From Erigeron canadensis (Eukaryota > Streptophyta > Magnoliopsida > Asterales > Asteraceae), in the NCBI RefSeq assembly GCF_010389155.1, contig NC_057761.1:50776587-50840586 (forward strand): 64,000 bases of DNA, in the 5' to 3' direction. A program made the position numbers and the translations under genes. The notes beneath the pieces are model-generated. The model ran no database searches. It worked only from the letters and a program-made list of their open reading frames with translations, and had not been told where the DNA came from. Shown one piece after another: positions 11,074 through 22,384 of the stretch; the stretch's first letter is position 1, and the number at the start of each line of letters is the position of its first letter.

Positions 11074-13848
11074 CTATCTCTTTTTCTTCGGACTAACATA
11101 CTGAACTTTTGACCGTTTGTTTTTCACAGGTGTAAACCAATTTTCCCCTTTGCCTGATTTTGCTTTATTCAGCCGTTTGTATTCTCTTGACCTTATCGCG
11201 CCGTCCAAAATCTTAATATCTTCCCAAATTTCATCTTTTGAGAGTGATGACAATGTGGGAAGTATTTCTTTCTGAAAATCTTTCATTCTCCTTCCTCTTC
11301 TCAACTTGATACCATTTACCTTTTGACCCATTTCGTATATTTCAAACGCTTTTGATGTTGCAGAATCCTCATCTATGCTGCTGTCTCCTTGCTTCAGCAC
11401 AAGTGACTCGTAAGAATCTATAGAAGATGTTCGTTTGATTGGTTTTTTCTTGTTCTCTTTGACCGTTTCAGTGTCATTTGACCCTGATTTGGTTTCAGAA
11501 ACTTGATTGCTAGTTGAAGTTAGCTGTTGCGAGATAGAGACGAGTGAGAGTGCTGCATCTTGTATTATATAATCACAATCTTCCTTTTCTTCGATAAGTT
11601 CTTTTTCTTCAGTAAGATCAGATGACGACTCGGGAAGGGACTCGAGATCTATGGTGTAGGTCTTAGTTTGACTATCTTTTGTACTAGTTTGACCTTTTGG
11701 TTCCTTTGACTTAGGAATCTGAGAAGTGGTTATTTGACTGCAAGATTCACCATCTTTCGGTTGTTTTGATATAGGAGTTTGAGTAGTGGGAATTTGACTG
11801 CAAGATTCACCATCTTTCGGTTGTTTTGATATAGGAGTTTGAGTAGTGGGAATTTGACTGCAGGATTCAGCATCTTTCGGTCGTTTTGATGTAGGAGTTT
11901 GAGTAGTGGTAATTTGACTGCAAGATTCGTCACATGAGCCATCAGAAGAAGGATAAGGTCCTAATGGTTCGTTTGAGTGAAAAGAAGATTCATCAGGTTG
12001 CTCTTTGTTGAGATCAAAATCCATTAATACTGTCCGTTTGTCATCATGTCGACTGTTGGATTCTGCAAGATAAAGATATGATCAAAAAAGGGCATTGTTC
12101 GAAAGGGAGTAAAGTTTGACTCTTAGCTTGTAAAAACTCAAAACTGGCATATAAGTTCGTGTTTGACTTTTGAAGTCAATGGACCGTATTCTGAGATGAT
12201 AAAATAAACAAAAGGTCAAAACTGTTTTAAACAAGATTAGATAGCATCGTAAAAAGAATATGGTGACATTACAGCTAGTAATAATACCGTGTTGATTATT
12301 ATCCGAGTATCTGACTTTGACAAGTATCATGTTTGACGTTGAAGGGTAAAGAGGAAGAAAAAAACAAAAAGGTATAGATTTTCATACCTGAATGGAAGAA
12401 GTTGCATTCCTCTTGCATGTCACCATTCATCTTCAAATGACCTGTATAATTTCTACTAATATTAGTGGTCTGCTAACTATTCCAGAAAAGTCAGTGTTTG
12501 ACTTTTAAAAGTCAACTTCACAACTTTGAAGACCGATAGCAAAGTTAAACCATCTAAATGACTACCACCTTAAACTCGTAACAAATACTACACCCAGAAA
12601 GTAATGTGGTGCCATAACTAAAATCATTATGACTTTATGTCCACATTGATTCCAAGTATCGTACAGTTACCTTTTGCAAATAAGAAATAATAAAATTAAG
12701 GGTATAGGCTGACAAACCTTGATGCAAATTTGGAGAATTTTTCACAATCTCATTTGATCCCGATCCAGTAGAATCCTCTAGATCAATTATAATTGGTGAC
12801 GATGGATACACCACCTTGTTCTTCCATGATTTTTCAGAAATTTTACTTCTTTTATTGATACTCCCTCCGATACTCAAAGAAAGATCAACCTCCTCATGAT
12901 CCAGATCATCAACATTACAGGAGTTACCAATTGCAAGTCTAAGATCAAGAGATCTTTGCTGATATCTTGAGCAGACGTCTTGATTTTTTTGTAGAAAAGA
13001 CTCGTGTAATATGGATCGTGTGGATTCCACCTGAAGATCATATAACTAAACATTCAAGGTTCATGTGGAGCCCATTTCAAGAATTGCCAAAAATGGATAT
13101 TGTCTTAAGATTATTACGAACTTCACATATCTAGGGGCGCTTAAATGTGCGTTTTAAAACAACGATGTTGCTATTAACTGTAAGTAAGATGGTATTTAAG
13201 TAATTCTAATATTCCCTGATATAGTTCATTAAGAACTTTTTCAGAAAAATGTCATCTAATAATTAGTACTACTTATTTTCCATATAAAGTAAAACTGAGA
13301 GTTACTTAAGACTTATAATGTTCCCTTAAATAATCAGATTTGTTAAGGTTGGTATGAAACACATTTCCCCAAAATGCTAATTATTTGACCCCAAAATGAG
13401 ATAATCATAATCAGAATCACTTTTCCCAATCAGCAAACTGATAGTTAGCTCTTCAAGTGACGATAATAAGATAACAAGTTTCATATTGCACATCCAAACA
13501 CACCCTAAAGAATGAAGCTCAAGACAAATTAAAACGCGATAAACTACTTGCATAACACATCTAGTCCTTATTAATGTTATCTAAAAGAAAATTTAGTGAC
13601 ATTTACCCGATGTCTTTCTGTAAAATTTCTTTTCATGGGAAAAAGTTCACGCCTTGTATACCTCGAATCACTCTTCATCATCGACTTCTGTACTTCATAC
13701 AACCGATGAAGCTCGTGCACCTTCACATTATACAATCAATTCAATACTTACCACAAAAAAGCCAAATACTTTGCTGCATAAATGCATTGAAAATATCACA
13801 TACCTGGTTCTTGAATATGATCTTGTGTTCGAACATGGTCTGTTTCAT
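11074..13848 (-). CDS. DUF863-like plant protein (five exons)
   Basis: Minus-strand gene. Exons: 13848-13804, 13720-13607, 13030-12718, 12441-12388 and 12062-11074, with GT-AG introns and phases that join exactly to about 504 aa. Exon 1 reads KQTMFEHKIIFKNQ and exon 2 continues VHELHRLYEVQKSMM; this block is the N-terminal signature of the plant DUF863 family. The C-terminus has LRRGRRMKDFQKEILP and a following acidic/basic region typical of the same family. Exon 3 holds LDLRLAI and VDLSLSIGG, which resemble EAR (LxLxL/DLSLS) repressor motifs. Exon 5 has four copies of a 20-residue repeat (ESCSQIPTTQTPISKQPKDG type). The extreme C-terminus is Lys/Arg-rich, suggesting a nuclear protein. Start: I chose the ATG at 13848. 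The family usually begins Met-Gly-Thr further upstream; here the frame has AAG-Gly-Thr at 13887, so the true start may be lost or differ. Function is unknown. Confidence 0.78.
11743..11942 (-). repeat. 60-bp in-frame tandem repeat in exon 5
   Basis: A period of exactly 60 bp is read across 11701-11940, giving four protein repeats of 20 residues. The two middle copies are almost identical and the outer ones more diverged. The period is a multiple of three, so the frame is kept. Confidence 0.85.
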
Positions 13849-13914
13849 AGATACTTTCCAAAACCGGTATTCTAGTTTCGTACCCTTTTTATAGATTCTT
13901 CAAGAGGGTATTTT
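13804..13914 (-). other. Possible full exon 1 including 5' UTR
   Basis: A minus-strand acceptor-like TTTCATTCCAG ends at 13915, so the exon carrying the first coding residues may span 13914-13804 with a 5' UTR intron upstream. This is inferred from splice-site appearance only. Confidence 0.4.
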
Positions 13915-14693
13915 CTGGAATGAAATATGTCAAGAAAACCTTTCATCAAAAACAAGAAACTTGTCACTTTATATTATTATAAAAGCTAAAAAGCATATAA
14001 ACTAATAGCACAAAATGGATAAACCACATGCTCATACTTTATGGTCATGGTTTTAGTATGAAAGTATTGACATTGGACTTTTCTGGTAAACAAACAATAT
14101 ATATGTAGATAATATATACATATAATACACATACACATACAAATTACAAAGAATGTTCAAAGGAAGAAATTGATAATAATAATAATAATACTCCGTAATA
14201 AATATATATGAAAATAGTGAAACTCGTCAATGGGCATCAAAGTACAAATTTTTAAGATAAATGTACAACTAATGCAAAAAGTTACCTAATTATCAATCTC
14301 TCACAATATACCCATGTTTGGTACACAACTATCTTCTCAACAACAACAACAACAACAACAACAAAACACACCATTTTTGTTTCTTGATATTTTTAGCATT
14401 CCAAGATCTTATTTTTCTTGAAAGAAAAAATCATTAAAAATCTCATCTTTATGCATCAAAAGTAAAAAAGATCAAATTTTGCATACAACCCTTTTCATAT
14501 ATCATGATATTATATATAAATATATCATTATATACAACATGTAAACGGTAAAAAGAAGAAGAAAAAAAGTACCAGAGGTAGCGGCGCATGTTAGCAACAA
14601 GTGAGATGGGACATGAAAGTTGATAAAACAGGTATGGAGGTGTGTTTGTTGAGTGATCCGAAAAAGGATTAAAATTAATGCACCACCAGTTGC
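13915..14693. other. 5' flank of the DUF863-like gene
   Basis: No coding signal. It contains an (AAC)n microsatellite at 14338-14363 (GTT on the gene strand), which would lie in the 5' UTR or 5' intron if transcription starts farther upstream. Confidence 0.5.
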
Positions 14694-14730
14694 CCTCTCT
14701 CTCTCTAGATATATATCTCTAGAGAGAGAG
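14694..14730. repeat. (CT)n/(GA)n near-palindrome
   Basis: A CT run, then CTAGATATATATCTCTAG, then a GA run: a nearly perfect inverted repeat. CT/GA tracts are common near plant transcription starts, and this one lies about 0.85 kb upstream of the DUF863-like start codon. Confidence 0.6.
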
Positions 14731-17350
14731 TAATATATATCTGTGTGTCTGTTTATGAGAGATAGATATATGTATGTATAATTATATTGATATAGAAATA
14801 GAGCTATAAAAGAGGAGGTGATATATTGTTAATGTTGGAGCTATAAAATAGGAGGTGATATATTGTTGATGTTGTGGTAGTGGCTAATTTACGCGGTAGG
14901 TGCGTATGTGCGTAACGGACGAGATCTTGTGTTAAAAACTGTATAGTGGTATTGTATATATACACGTACTATTGATTATTGATATTTAATGTAATGTGAT
15001 GATTTAGAAGTATAAACTTCATAAATAAAATATGATTAGTCAACTTAATTATTAATATGTAGAATATTTTTAAAGAGAGATTCTCTCAAATTACCTTAAT
15101 AATCTTACCTTTAAATGAAAATCAAAGGTAAAGATTTAAATATCATCTTTAAATTTTGGCCTCTAATTTTCATTTAAAGATCAAGATTATCCTCATGTTA
15201 AGGTTATTTGAAGGAATCCCTTGTCTCAAAAGGGTCAAGATTTCCCAAGTTAGCGAAATAACTTGAAGAAATCTTCTTCATATTTTTCTTTATCCTTTTT
15301 TTCTTCAATTTTATCAGTATTTTTTTAATTTGAATGTATTTATGTTTATCAATTTTAGTCATATAAAACTTTGAAGTTAACCATTTATGCTCTTTAAAGC
15401 TAAAAGAATACAATAAAAGGTGGGACAAATTATTTTTAAAAATAACTGGTTTTTACCTATAATTTTACTGCTATTAAGGGATATTAAAAATGTAACAATA
15501 TTTGATTCGATATCTCTATCTGGGAAGTGTATATTATTTTTCGAGAGAAAAAAAGAAAATGTGTCCGTAATATATTCTGGTTTATGAAAGAAGGGCAGGG
15601 ACGAGTCAGACCTGTTGGACGGTTACCCTGCAAAAGTACCAAATAGAGGGCTTTATATTTCAATATCTAACCCTATTTTTTACATTCTTTGCTCAACTAA
15701 ACCTTGGGCTGTAAATAGACTAGTATTTTGATTGTAGTAAAGTATATTGAACTTGAATTGTTAAAAGCGTGTAGTAAACTTCAATTTTATGTATTATATG
15801 TAATAAATATTTAAATCCCGAATATTGAATGTATCCGAGTATATATAATAACCGTATAAGTTGGTACGTTGTCATTTTGTAAGTTTTTAATTGTTTGGAT
15901 ACAAGTTCGGATACATATAATAACTGATATTTTCAAAGTTCACTACATATAATGCACAAGAGTAAAGATTCGATATATACTATGGTCAATCATGAAAAGT
16001 TTTTTACATCCTTAAATACTAAACCCTTCTACTAGTAACATATTTATGTATATATATATGATTATATATCGGGGTTCACTATAAAATTTTAAATTGAATA
16101 CTTATGTTTTTTTATTTTACACTTTTAGTGTGGTATAAATACACTAAATTAAAAAACTAAATACCCAACTATTAAAAGCGAAAGGATGAAGAAGAAAAAA
16201 AGGCAGATACTTTGAGCCTTTTAAAAAAGTGAGATTGGCTTATTTGCTTGTCAAGGGTGAAAACGTTATTCTATTGGATAGCATATTTGAGTAAAAGGCC
16301 GCCGGCAAGCATGGCAGTACTAATTAAAGTTCTATAATATTATCATACTCGAGTTAAATAGTTAATTTATAGCTTAAGCCAATAAATGAACACATAAAAC
16401 ATATATTGTTTCTTAACTAAAGAAGTTTTTAGCTCAAACGTATGAAGTTTTACCAATTCAAAGTATTTAATAAGAGGAGCTTTCTTTAACTCAGATATGT
16501 ATAAGGTTTTAATTAAAGTTATGGTCTAACTATATTTCCTTGAACATTGTTAACAGAAGGTATTTGATTATGAAACCTTTTATAAAGATGTCCACAATGT
16601 CCTCGTTATTATTGAAATGGCTTATCTTAATTACCGAAGAGAAAAGTTGTATTTGGTAAACATAACTATATATATAGGCATTAACATCAAACTCAACCTA
16701 TCGTAATCATCGCGTGACTAAACAAACAAAGAAATTGTATTTGGCTTCTAAAGTGTATCTTTTCGCCTTTTCGGCCCCTTTGTGTTTTCATATTTGATTT
16801 TACTTAGTCGTAATTTACCAAAGATTTAACACAGAATTAAACTTCATTATATCTTCTAACATTCATACTTTGTGTTTGTGACATTCACAAAACATAAAAA
16901 TCATGAGCCATCTTAATTAGCAGTCCCAACGAATTAGTTACACATATCATCATCATGAATTAAACTTTTCAATTCTATGTATGTTTACTAACTAGTGATC
17001 TCCGTTCTATATATCTGTTCATTCAACTATATACAAGGTTACCCTCCATAGATCCAGAAATATCAATAAATCATTAAAAAAAAGAAAAGAAAACAAAATT
17101 CGGAGTTCCATAGATAGTTTAGAGGATTAGAATATGAATGGGGAATATTTGTGGGCTTCCGTAAAGTAATTAAATCCCGTAAAACTTAACTAATTGTTAA
17201 ATTTCTGCAATAATCGCTTATTACTTGAGCACATTCGTGTTCATCTAAACGTATATCAAGGAGCTAGGTTGAGCTAGGTTTGTTTCGAATTGTAACATAA
17301 TCAGACAAAAATCTAATAAGTGTTTGGTGGCAGTTGCTATATTATTAATA
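14731..17350. other. Intergenic, with one MITE-like foldback at about 15074-15227
   Basis: No gene. Positions 15074-15227 fold back: GATTCTCTCAAATTACC at the left pairs with GGTTATTTGAAGGAATC at the right, with inner TTTAAATGAAAAT arms, so it is a small MITE. The rest is AT-rich and shows nothing I can name. Confidence 0.5.
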
Positions 17351-17480
17351 GGAAGTGATATTCGTACCATTTCTTTTAATAGATGTACCATAACTGTGCA
17401 TTTTTAACTTATACATTTAGCAATACGGTTTGTACATTGAGGTACATCTATAAAAATTAATGGTACAAATATTATTTCCC
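17351..17480. mobile_element. 130-bp MITE, Mutator-like target duplication
   Basis: Inverted termini GGAAGTGATATTCGTACC and GGTACAAATATTATTTCC. It is flanked on both sides by the 10-bp direct repeat ATTATTAATA (17341-17350 and 17481-17490). The arms extend inward through GATGTACC/GGTACATC. Noncoding. Confidence 0.75.
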
Positions 17481-17903
17481 ATTATTAATATACTAAATAT
17501 ATTGATGTTAATATATTATAAGAATAAATACATACCCCATTAACAATTTAACATATGATGGAAAAGCATAGGTGGGGTACCTTGGTGTGGAGGTTGACGT
17601 ACGTAGCGAGATCGGCAATGGTGGGTAAGTGGGGTACGTGTGGCCGTGTTTAATTTGGTTTTGAGAAGTTACATCATACCCTTAATTGATCGAAGTTAAT
17701 TATTAGTTTTTATAAGTAAACAAAGCTTGCATTATATACTTTAACTTCGTTTTTTATATTCACTACACCGACTTTTCGATAAAGGATATAATTAAACCTA
17801 ACAGTATTAGAAGGACTACTGTTCTTATTTAAAAAAACTTTATCCATTATCCTTATAAATACATGTTTAATATAATTTTAATATGCACAATATTTCTGTT
17901 ACC

Positions 17904-17920
17904 ATTTAAAAGTTAACTAA
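17904..17920 (+). repeat. 17-bp target duplication of the SINE (left)
   Basis: ATTTAAAAGTTAACTAA, repeated at 18164-18180. In unit B (about 42354) the same sequence occurs once, uninterrupted. Confidence 0.9.
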
Positions 17921-18163
17921 AGCAGCATGGTTGGATCAGTGGTAAACACTCTTGTCTCTGGAGACAGAGGTCATGGGTTTGATCCTCATCTCATGCAAAA
18001 GTTGGATGGCCTTTTCTACCATTTAGGTATAAACTGGAAGCAGTCTCTCTACTTAGGTAGAGGTAAGGTCTGCCTACATCTTAACCTCCCTCATACACTA
18101 TCGAGGTATTGGGGCTCAAAACCCGCGAAAGACGGCACTGAGCAGTTACTTACTTTTTTTTTT
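17921..18163 (+). mobile_element. tRNA-derived SINE, full copy
   Basis: A 243-bp element with a Pol III A-box-like TGGATCAGTGG near the head, a B-box-like GGGTTTGATCC about 35 bp later, and a 3' T-rich tail (TTACTTTTTTTTTT). It is flanked by a 17-bp target duplication, and the empty site is preserved in unit B. The head-body-T-tail layout resembles the plant Au-type SINE group (from memory). An 80-codon open frame across it is incidental. Confidence 0.87.
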
Positions 18164-18533
18164 ATTTAAAAGTTAACTAATTTAGTTATAAACTTTACCG
18201 TTAAAATTTGTTTATAGTATTATATTTATTAATATCAATTTATACTTTAAATATTTTTTCTATATAACTTAAAGAGAATATGAAAAATCATATATGACAT
18301 ATTTATTAAAATGACAAATAAGATTTTTGATTAGTTGTAATTTTTATAAATATTTTTTTATTTTTTGCATGTCATGTAGATAATTAATTCTCAAAATAAA
18401 TTGTTAGTAATTTTTCAATTTATTTAACCTCTTAATATTTGATATGTATCTTTTATTTAAATGTGGATAATTTAGGACTAATAAGGCTTAAGTTGTGAAT
18501 GTCAACTAAGTTTTCTGTCTATTTGTCAATACT

Positions 18534-19221
18534 CAGTGGCGAATCTAGTTTGCAAGCTCATGGGGTCCTTGAAATCCTGAAGTGATAACTTGGTTGACAT
18601 TTGACAAAACTAAAAGAAACTGGTCAGGTCGGGTCATAAGATAACAAAACCTATTTGATGAGATTTCGAGAAAAGACTTCTATAAATTAACAATACCTTT
18701 TAAAACGATTATTTTCAATAATTAAACAAACATTCTTAAAGTTATTATACATTTCACACTCAATGTCATTTAAGTTGTTGAATATATTTGTATATTATTT
18801 TGATTAAAAATTAAGATATCTAAATATAAGACTATTAAAGAAAAATAATAAAGCCATGTGGTATTTTGTTAAGATACATCAATCGATCTTACAAAATATG
18901 CCATTAAAAGGTCAAAACAACATGTACACTAAAGGTTAATAAAAGACAACTTTATATTAGTGTATTAATCTCTATACATATAGAGTCATTAAAAGTAAAA
19001 GTAGAAACTCAATTTTGTACAAGTTATAACTATGAGGGTTAAAATAAAAATGTAAGCATATGGTCTTCTTTTTTGATAGAAAACCTGCAACAAATTTCTT
19101 AAAAGGGTTCCAAACACAATTTTCATGGGGTTCAAATACAATTTATTTAAAGTCTTCTAAATAAATTTAGTTCCTAAAGGTGGTCCATTAAACCCTTAAT
19201 ACTAAGGTAGATACGCCACTG
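18534..19221. mobile_element. hAT nonautonomous element (688 bp)
   Basis: Termini CAGTGGCGAATC and GATACGCCACTG form a terminal inverted repeat. The 8-bp target duplication TCAATACT lies at 18526-18533 and 19222-19229. Unit B at about 43188 keeps a single-copy empty site. No transposase frame. Confidence 0.87.
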
Positions 19222-19344
19222 TCAATACTTCTTCTTTTTAATATCTTGCGATATTAAGAAAAATACTTACTCAAATATATTATTTAAGTATTATATAATG
19301 AATAAAACTTTCAAATTTGAAACTTAGTTGCGTATTTATTTTAG

Positions 19345-19870
19345 TAATTATTTAGTGTAATAATTACATACAAATTAATTTTAGCACTGAATTAAATATG
19401 ATATAGTGTTTTTATTTTTATTTTTCTTGAATTTAATAGTTTTTTTTTGAAAGGTGAATATCGCTTGAAATTTCGTGTCATGATTCGACAGCGAGAAGTC
19501 TAACATACGTTGTCTTAACCGGGTCTGCGCTAGATAGCTCTTTAGAAGTAGAATTGTCTGTTCAATTATCCAATGAGGAAAACCCCCTACTAATCTGCCC
19601 GAAAGCATGACAATTAATAGGGGTAAAACTTGTTCCCTTAAACCAAAGTATACCAAAAAAATAATAAAAAAAAAAAATCAAGACCACATAAAAAGACTAC
19701 CTATATATCTCAAAGTTGGTGGAATGGGGATTCAAACTTGGGATCTATAGGTCACAAAAAGAACTCTAAACCACACTCCGTTAAATTTCAAAATATCATT
19801 ATATCTTTAGTTATCAATTAAAAATCCAATTTCTTGCTCGATTTAAATAAATTATTTATTTTTTTGAAAA
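19345..19870. other. Segment inverted relative to unit B
   Basis: This stretch matches unit B (about 43305-43525) only as reverse complement. For example TTAGCACTGAATTAAATATG here corresponds to CATATTTAATTCAGTGCTAA there, and the flanks on both sides are collinear. Copy A carries an extra insertion of about 350 bp inside the inverted part. Confidence 0.75.
19441..19795 (-). mobile_element. SINE-like insertion (minus)
   Basis: It is absent from the matching segment of unit B. On the minus strand it starts with a tRNA-like region containing a B-box-like AAGTTTGAATCC (about 19735) and ends in an A-run (T-run at 19441-19449). No convincing target duplication, so this is only a candidate. Confidence 0.4.
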
Positions 19871-20106
19871 GTAGTCTTTTTGGCCGATGTTTTATACATT
19901 AAAATTGAACTCATGTGGATGTTTTACTTATTTATATTTATACATTTATTTTTTGATTTTATTTATTGTTACAAGTTTGTATAATTTAGATAATATTATA
20001 AAATAAAAATTCATTGATTAATATTAAAATGTACTCATTTATGATATACCTACTTTTAATAAATAAATATGTACTTGAATAAATTGTTGATATATATATA
20101 GTTTTA

Positions 20107-20669
20107 TCTACCAATAAAACATGATTAAAATGTTTTTGAAACAACACGTGTCATTTTAATTTATTTATTTTGTTAAATTAGTTTTTTTTTAATTGTATAC
20201 ATAATCAGTTTCCTTATTAGATTTAAAACTAAACTCTAACTCTTGGCTTATTAATACAAAAGATATTATAATCTTATTTAATTGATCGTTTTTTCATTAA
20301 TAAATTGTCTCTTTTTCTTTCTCAATTCTTCAACTCTTATTACTTATATTAATTATAATAAGTTATTAACATGAAAACTTCAAAAATTTGAGTTTACGAT
20401 CCAAAATCACAAGACTATTTGCCATATTCACTATGATTATAAGTTCCGATTTTGATGTGGTTTTAAAACTTTAAGGTAAATCCAAAACTCTAACTAAACA
20501 TATATTATATTTATCATTATTGTTTATTACGAGTATCATTTAGCTTTGCTAATCGATTTACTTTAATCACAATTTATTTTATACTCACGAATCATATATG
20601 AGTCATATTCGAATTTCTTTATAATACAATCTATATAGCTACCGTATATTATATGGATATTAGAACTAG
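20107..20669 (+). mobile_element. Helitron (563 bp) upstream of FMO copy A
   Basis: Starts TCTACCAATAAAACATG after A and ends GGATATTAGAACTAG before T, with a decayed 3' hairpin (CCGTATATTATATGG). Unit B (about 43670) lacks it, with the flanking bases joined. Same family as 8839-9404. Confidence 0.78.
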
Positions 20670-20860
20670 TACTTTAAATGTATAAATGATGCATTATTTA
20701 TTTTTTACATATTTTTACCACAAAAATTATTTTATACAATGCAACGTGGATTAATCTAGTTTTATATAAAGGGTTAAATGCTGTGGACAGGAGGTACTAT
20801 ATACAGTATACACAAATCATCTTCTTCAACTTACACGTGATTAAAATAATAAACCCCTTA

Positions 20861-20868
20861 TATAAATA
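20861..20868 (+). promoter_or_regulatory. TATA box of FMO copy A
   Basis: TATAAATA lies 55 bp before the ATG, with an ACGTG core at about 20834. The stretch of about 130 bp holding it (roughly 20761-20890) is missing from unit B. Confidence 0.55.
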
Positions 20869-21497
20869 GAAACCAAACATGTGTTAAACCAAAACTCACA
20901 AATACTATACCCACCATGTCTCCCATCACCGCCTGCAACGTCGCTGTCATCGGCGCCGGAGCAGCCGCCCGTCACCTCCATAAAGAAGGCCACACCGTCG
21001 TCGTCTTCGAGAAACAACGCCAGCTTGGTGGAACTTGGATATACACACCGACCACCGAACCCGACCCACTTGGTCTCGACCCAAACCGACCCATTATCCA
21101 TTCCAGCCTATACGCTTCTCTCCGGACCAACTTGCCCCGAGAAGCAATGAGCTTCAGGGAGTACCCGTTTGTTGCTAAGAAAATGGGTCAAAGTCAAAGA
21201 GACCCGAGAAGGTATCCGGGTCATGGTGAGGTTTTAGAGTATTTGAAAGACTATGCTAACGAGTTCGGACTCAGTGAGTTGGTTCGGTTTGAAACGGAGG
21301 TGACTCGGGTTTGGCGAGATGGAAATGGGAAATGGGAAGTAAGATCAAGAAAGATTAGCGGTGATAAAAAAGATAATGTTGTTTGTGAAGGTTTTGATGC
21401 TGTTGTTGTTTGTAATGGCCATTATTCGGAGCCCCGAATTGCTCATATTCCGGGTACTCTGATCATATTTAATTTGTTTTAAGTGAATTTTTTTTAA

Positions 21498-22295
21498 GGG
21501 AAAGGTTAGTTAAAGCAGGCAACAACTATCTTAGGCAGTGATGGAACTTAAACAAAACTTTTGGAGGGGCAAGTTTAATGGTGAACTTTATTAATTTCTA
21601 TCATTTGTCGAGAAAAGATTTAAGTTTTACATGTTTTCATTCGATTATGTCAAGAAAATTTAGATATGTGACTACTTAAAAGATCACAAAGTATTTGAAA
21701 TTTGATCAATCATACAAAACATATAAGTAAATTCCTCATTAACATCGTAAATTAAATGATCTTAAGATAAACTTATTTAACATAGAATACTAAAGCTTTT
21801 GAGTAACACAGGTGTTAAGCAATGGTATATAAATATATAAATAATAAACCTTATTAACCATAAAGTGATTATTAGATATAGTCTGTTATAATTCTTTAAA
21901 ATAAAAAATATAGTTCTTATAAGTATACTTAGGTTACTTGGTAAATTACTAACAATTTAAAAGTGATATAAATACTAGGAATTAAAAAGCATAAAGAGGG
22001 AATTGAACTTGCGATCTCGTCATATAAAAAGCATCCCTATATAAGTAGGTTAACCAGTTGATCTAAAGCATCATATATTAATTTCTGTAAACACAATATA
22101 TTTAACTCAAACTTTTAGGGGGGCTAGGACCCCTCCCTACCCCAACATAATTCCGTCCTTGATCTTAGGTAAGCAGGAGATTATGTAAAATTCATGGGGG
22201 CTATGTATGTTTATCAAATTTAAAGGATGAAGTTGTAACTTTTTTTTAAAGTGGCAGTACCTAAGCTTAGATAAAGTCTGCAGTACGAATCATTT
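21498..22295 (+). repeat. Dispersed repeat in intron 1, split by a hAT element
   Basis: The two outer pieces (21498-21535 and 22170-22295) together match the reverse complement of 3775-3950. The repeat is absent from intron 1 of copy B, so it inserted in copy A and was later split by the hAT element. Confidence 0.6.
21536..22161. mobile_element. hAT nonautonomous element (626 bp) in FMO-A intron 1
   Basis: Termini CAGTGATGGAAC and ATTCCGTCCTTG are an imperfect inverted repeat. The 8-bp target duplication ATCTTAGG is at 21528-21535 and 22162-22169. On the minus strand at about 22075-22000 there is a tRNA-like stretch (A-box-like TAGATCAACTGG, B-box-like AAGTTCAATTCC), possibly a captured SINE head. 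No transposase. Confidence 0.83.
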
Positions 22296-22384
22296 TCTCT
22301 TCTTTTTATATAGAAAGTTGTAGTTTTTATCGTCAATAAACATATAGTGTTAAATGGTTATGAAATTTTTTGATTAGTTAGTTA

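Noticed and set aside
17927..18169. Open frame starting MVGSVVNT, conserved with one at 44407
   Set aside because: Both lie entirely within copies of a tRNA-derived SINE; the shared frame reflects shared SINE sequence, not a protein.
20841..21101. Minus-strand frame overlapping FMO exon 1
   Set aside because: Antisense shadow of the GC-richer first exon.
22000..22075. Possible tRNA gene on the minus strand
   Set aside because: A- and B-box-like motifs are present, but no cloverleaf with paired acceptor stem could be drawn; it is inside a hAT element, so at most a SINE relic.
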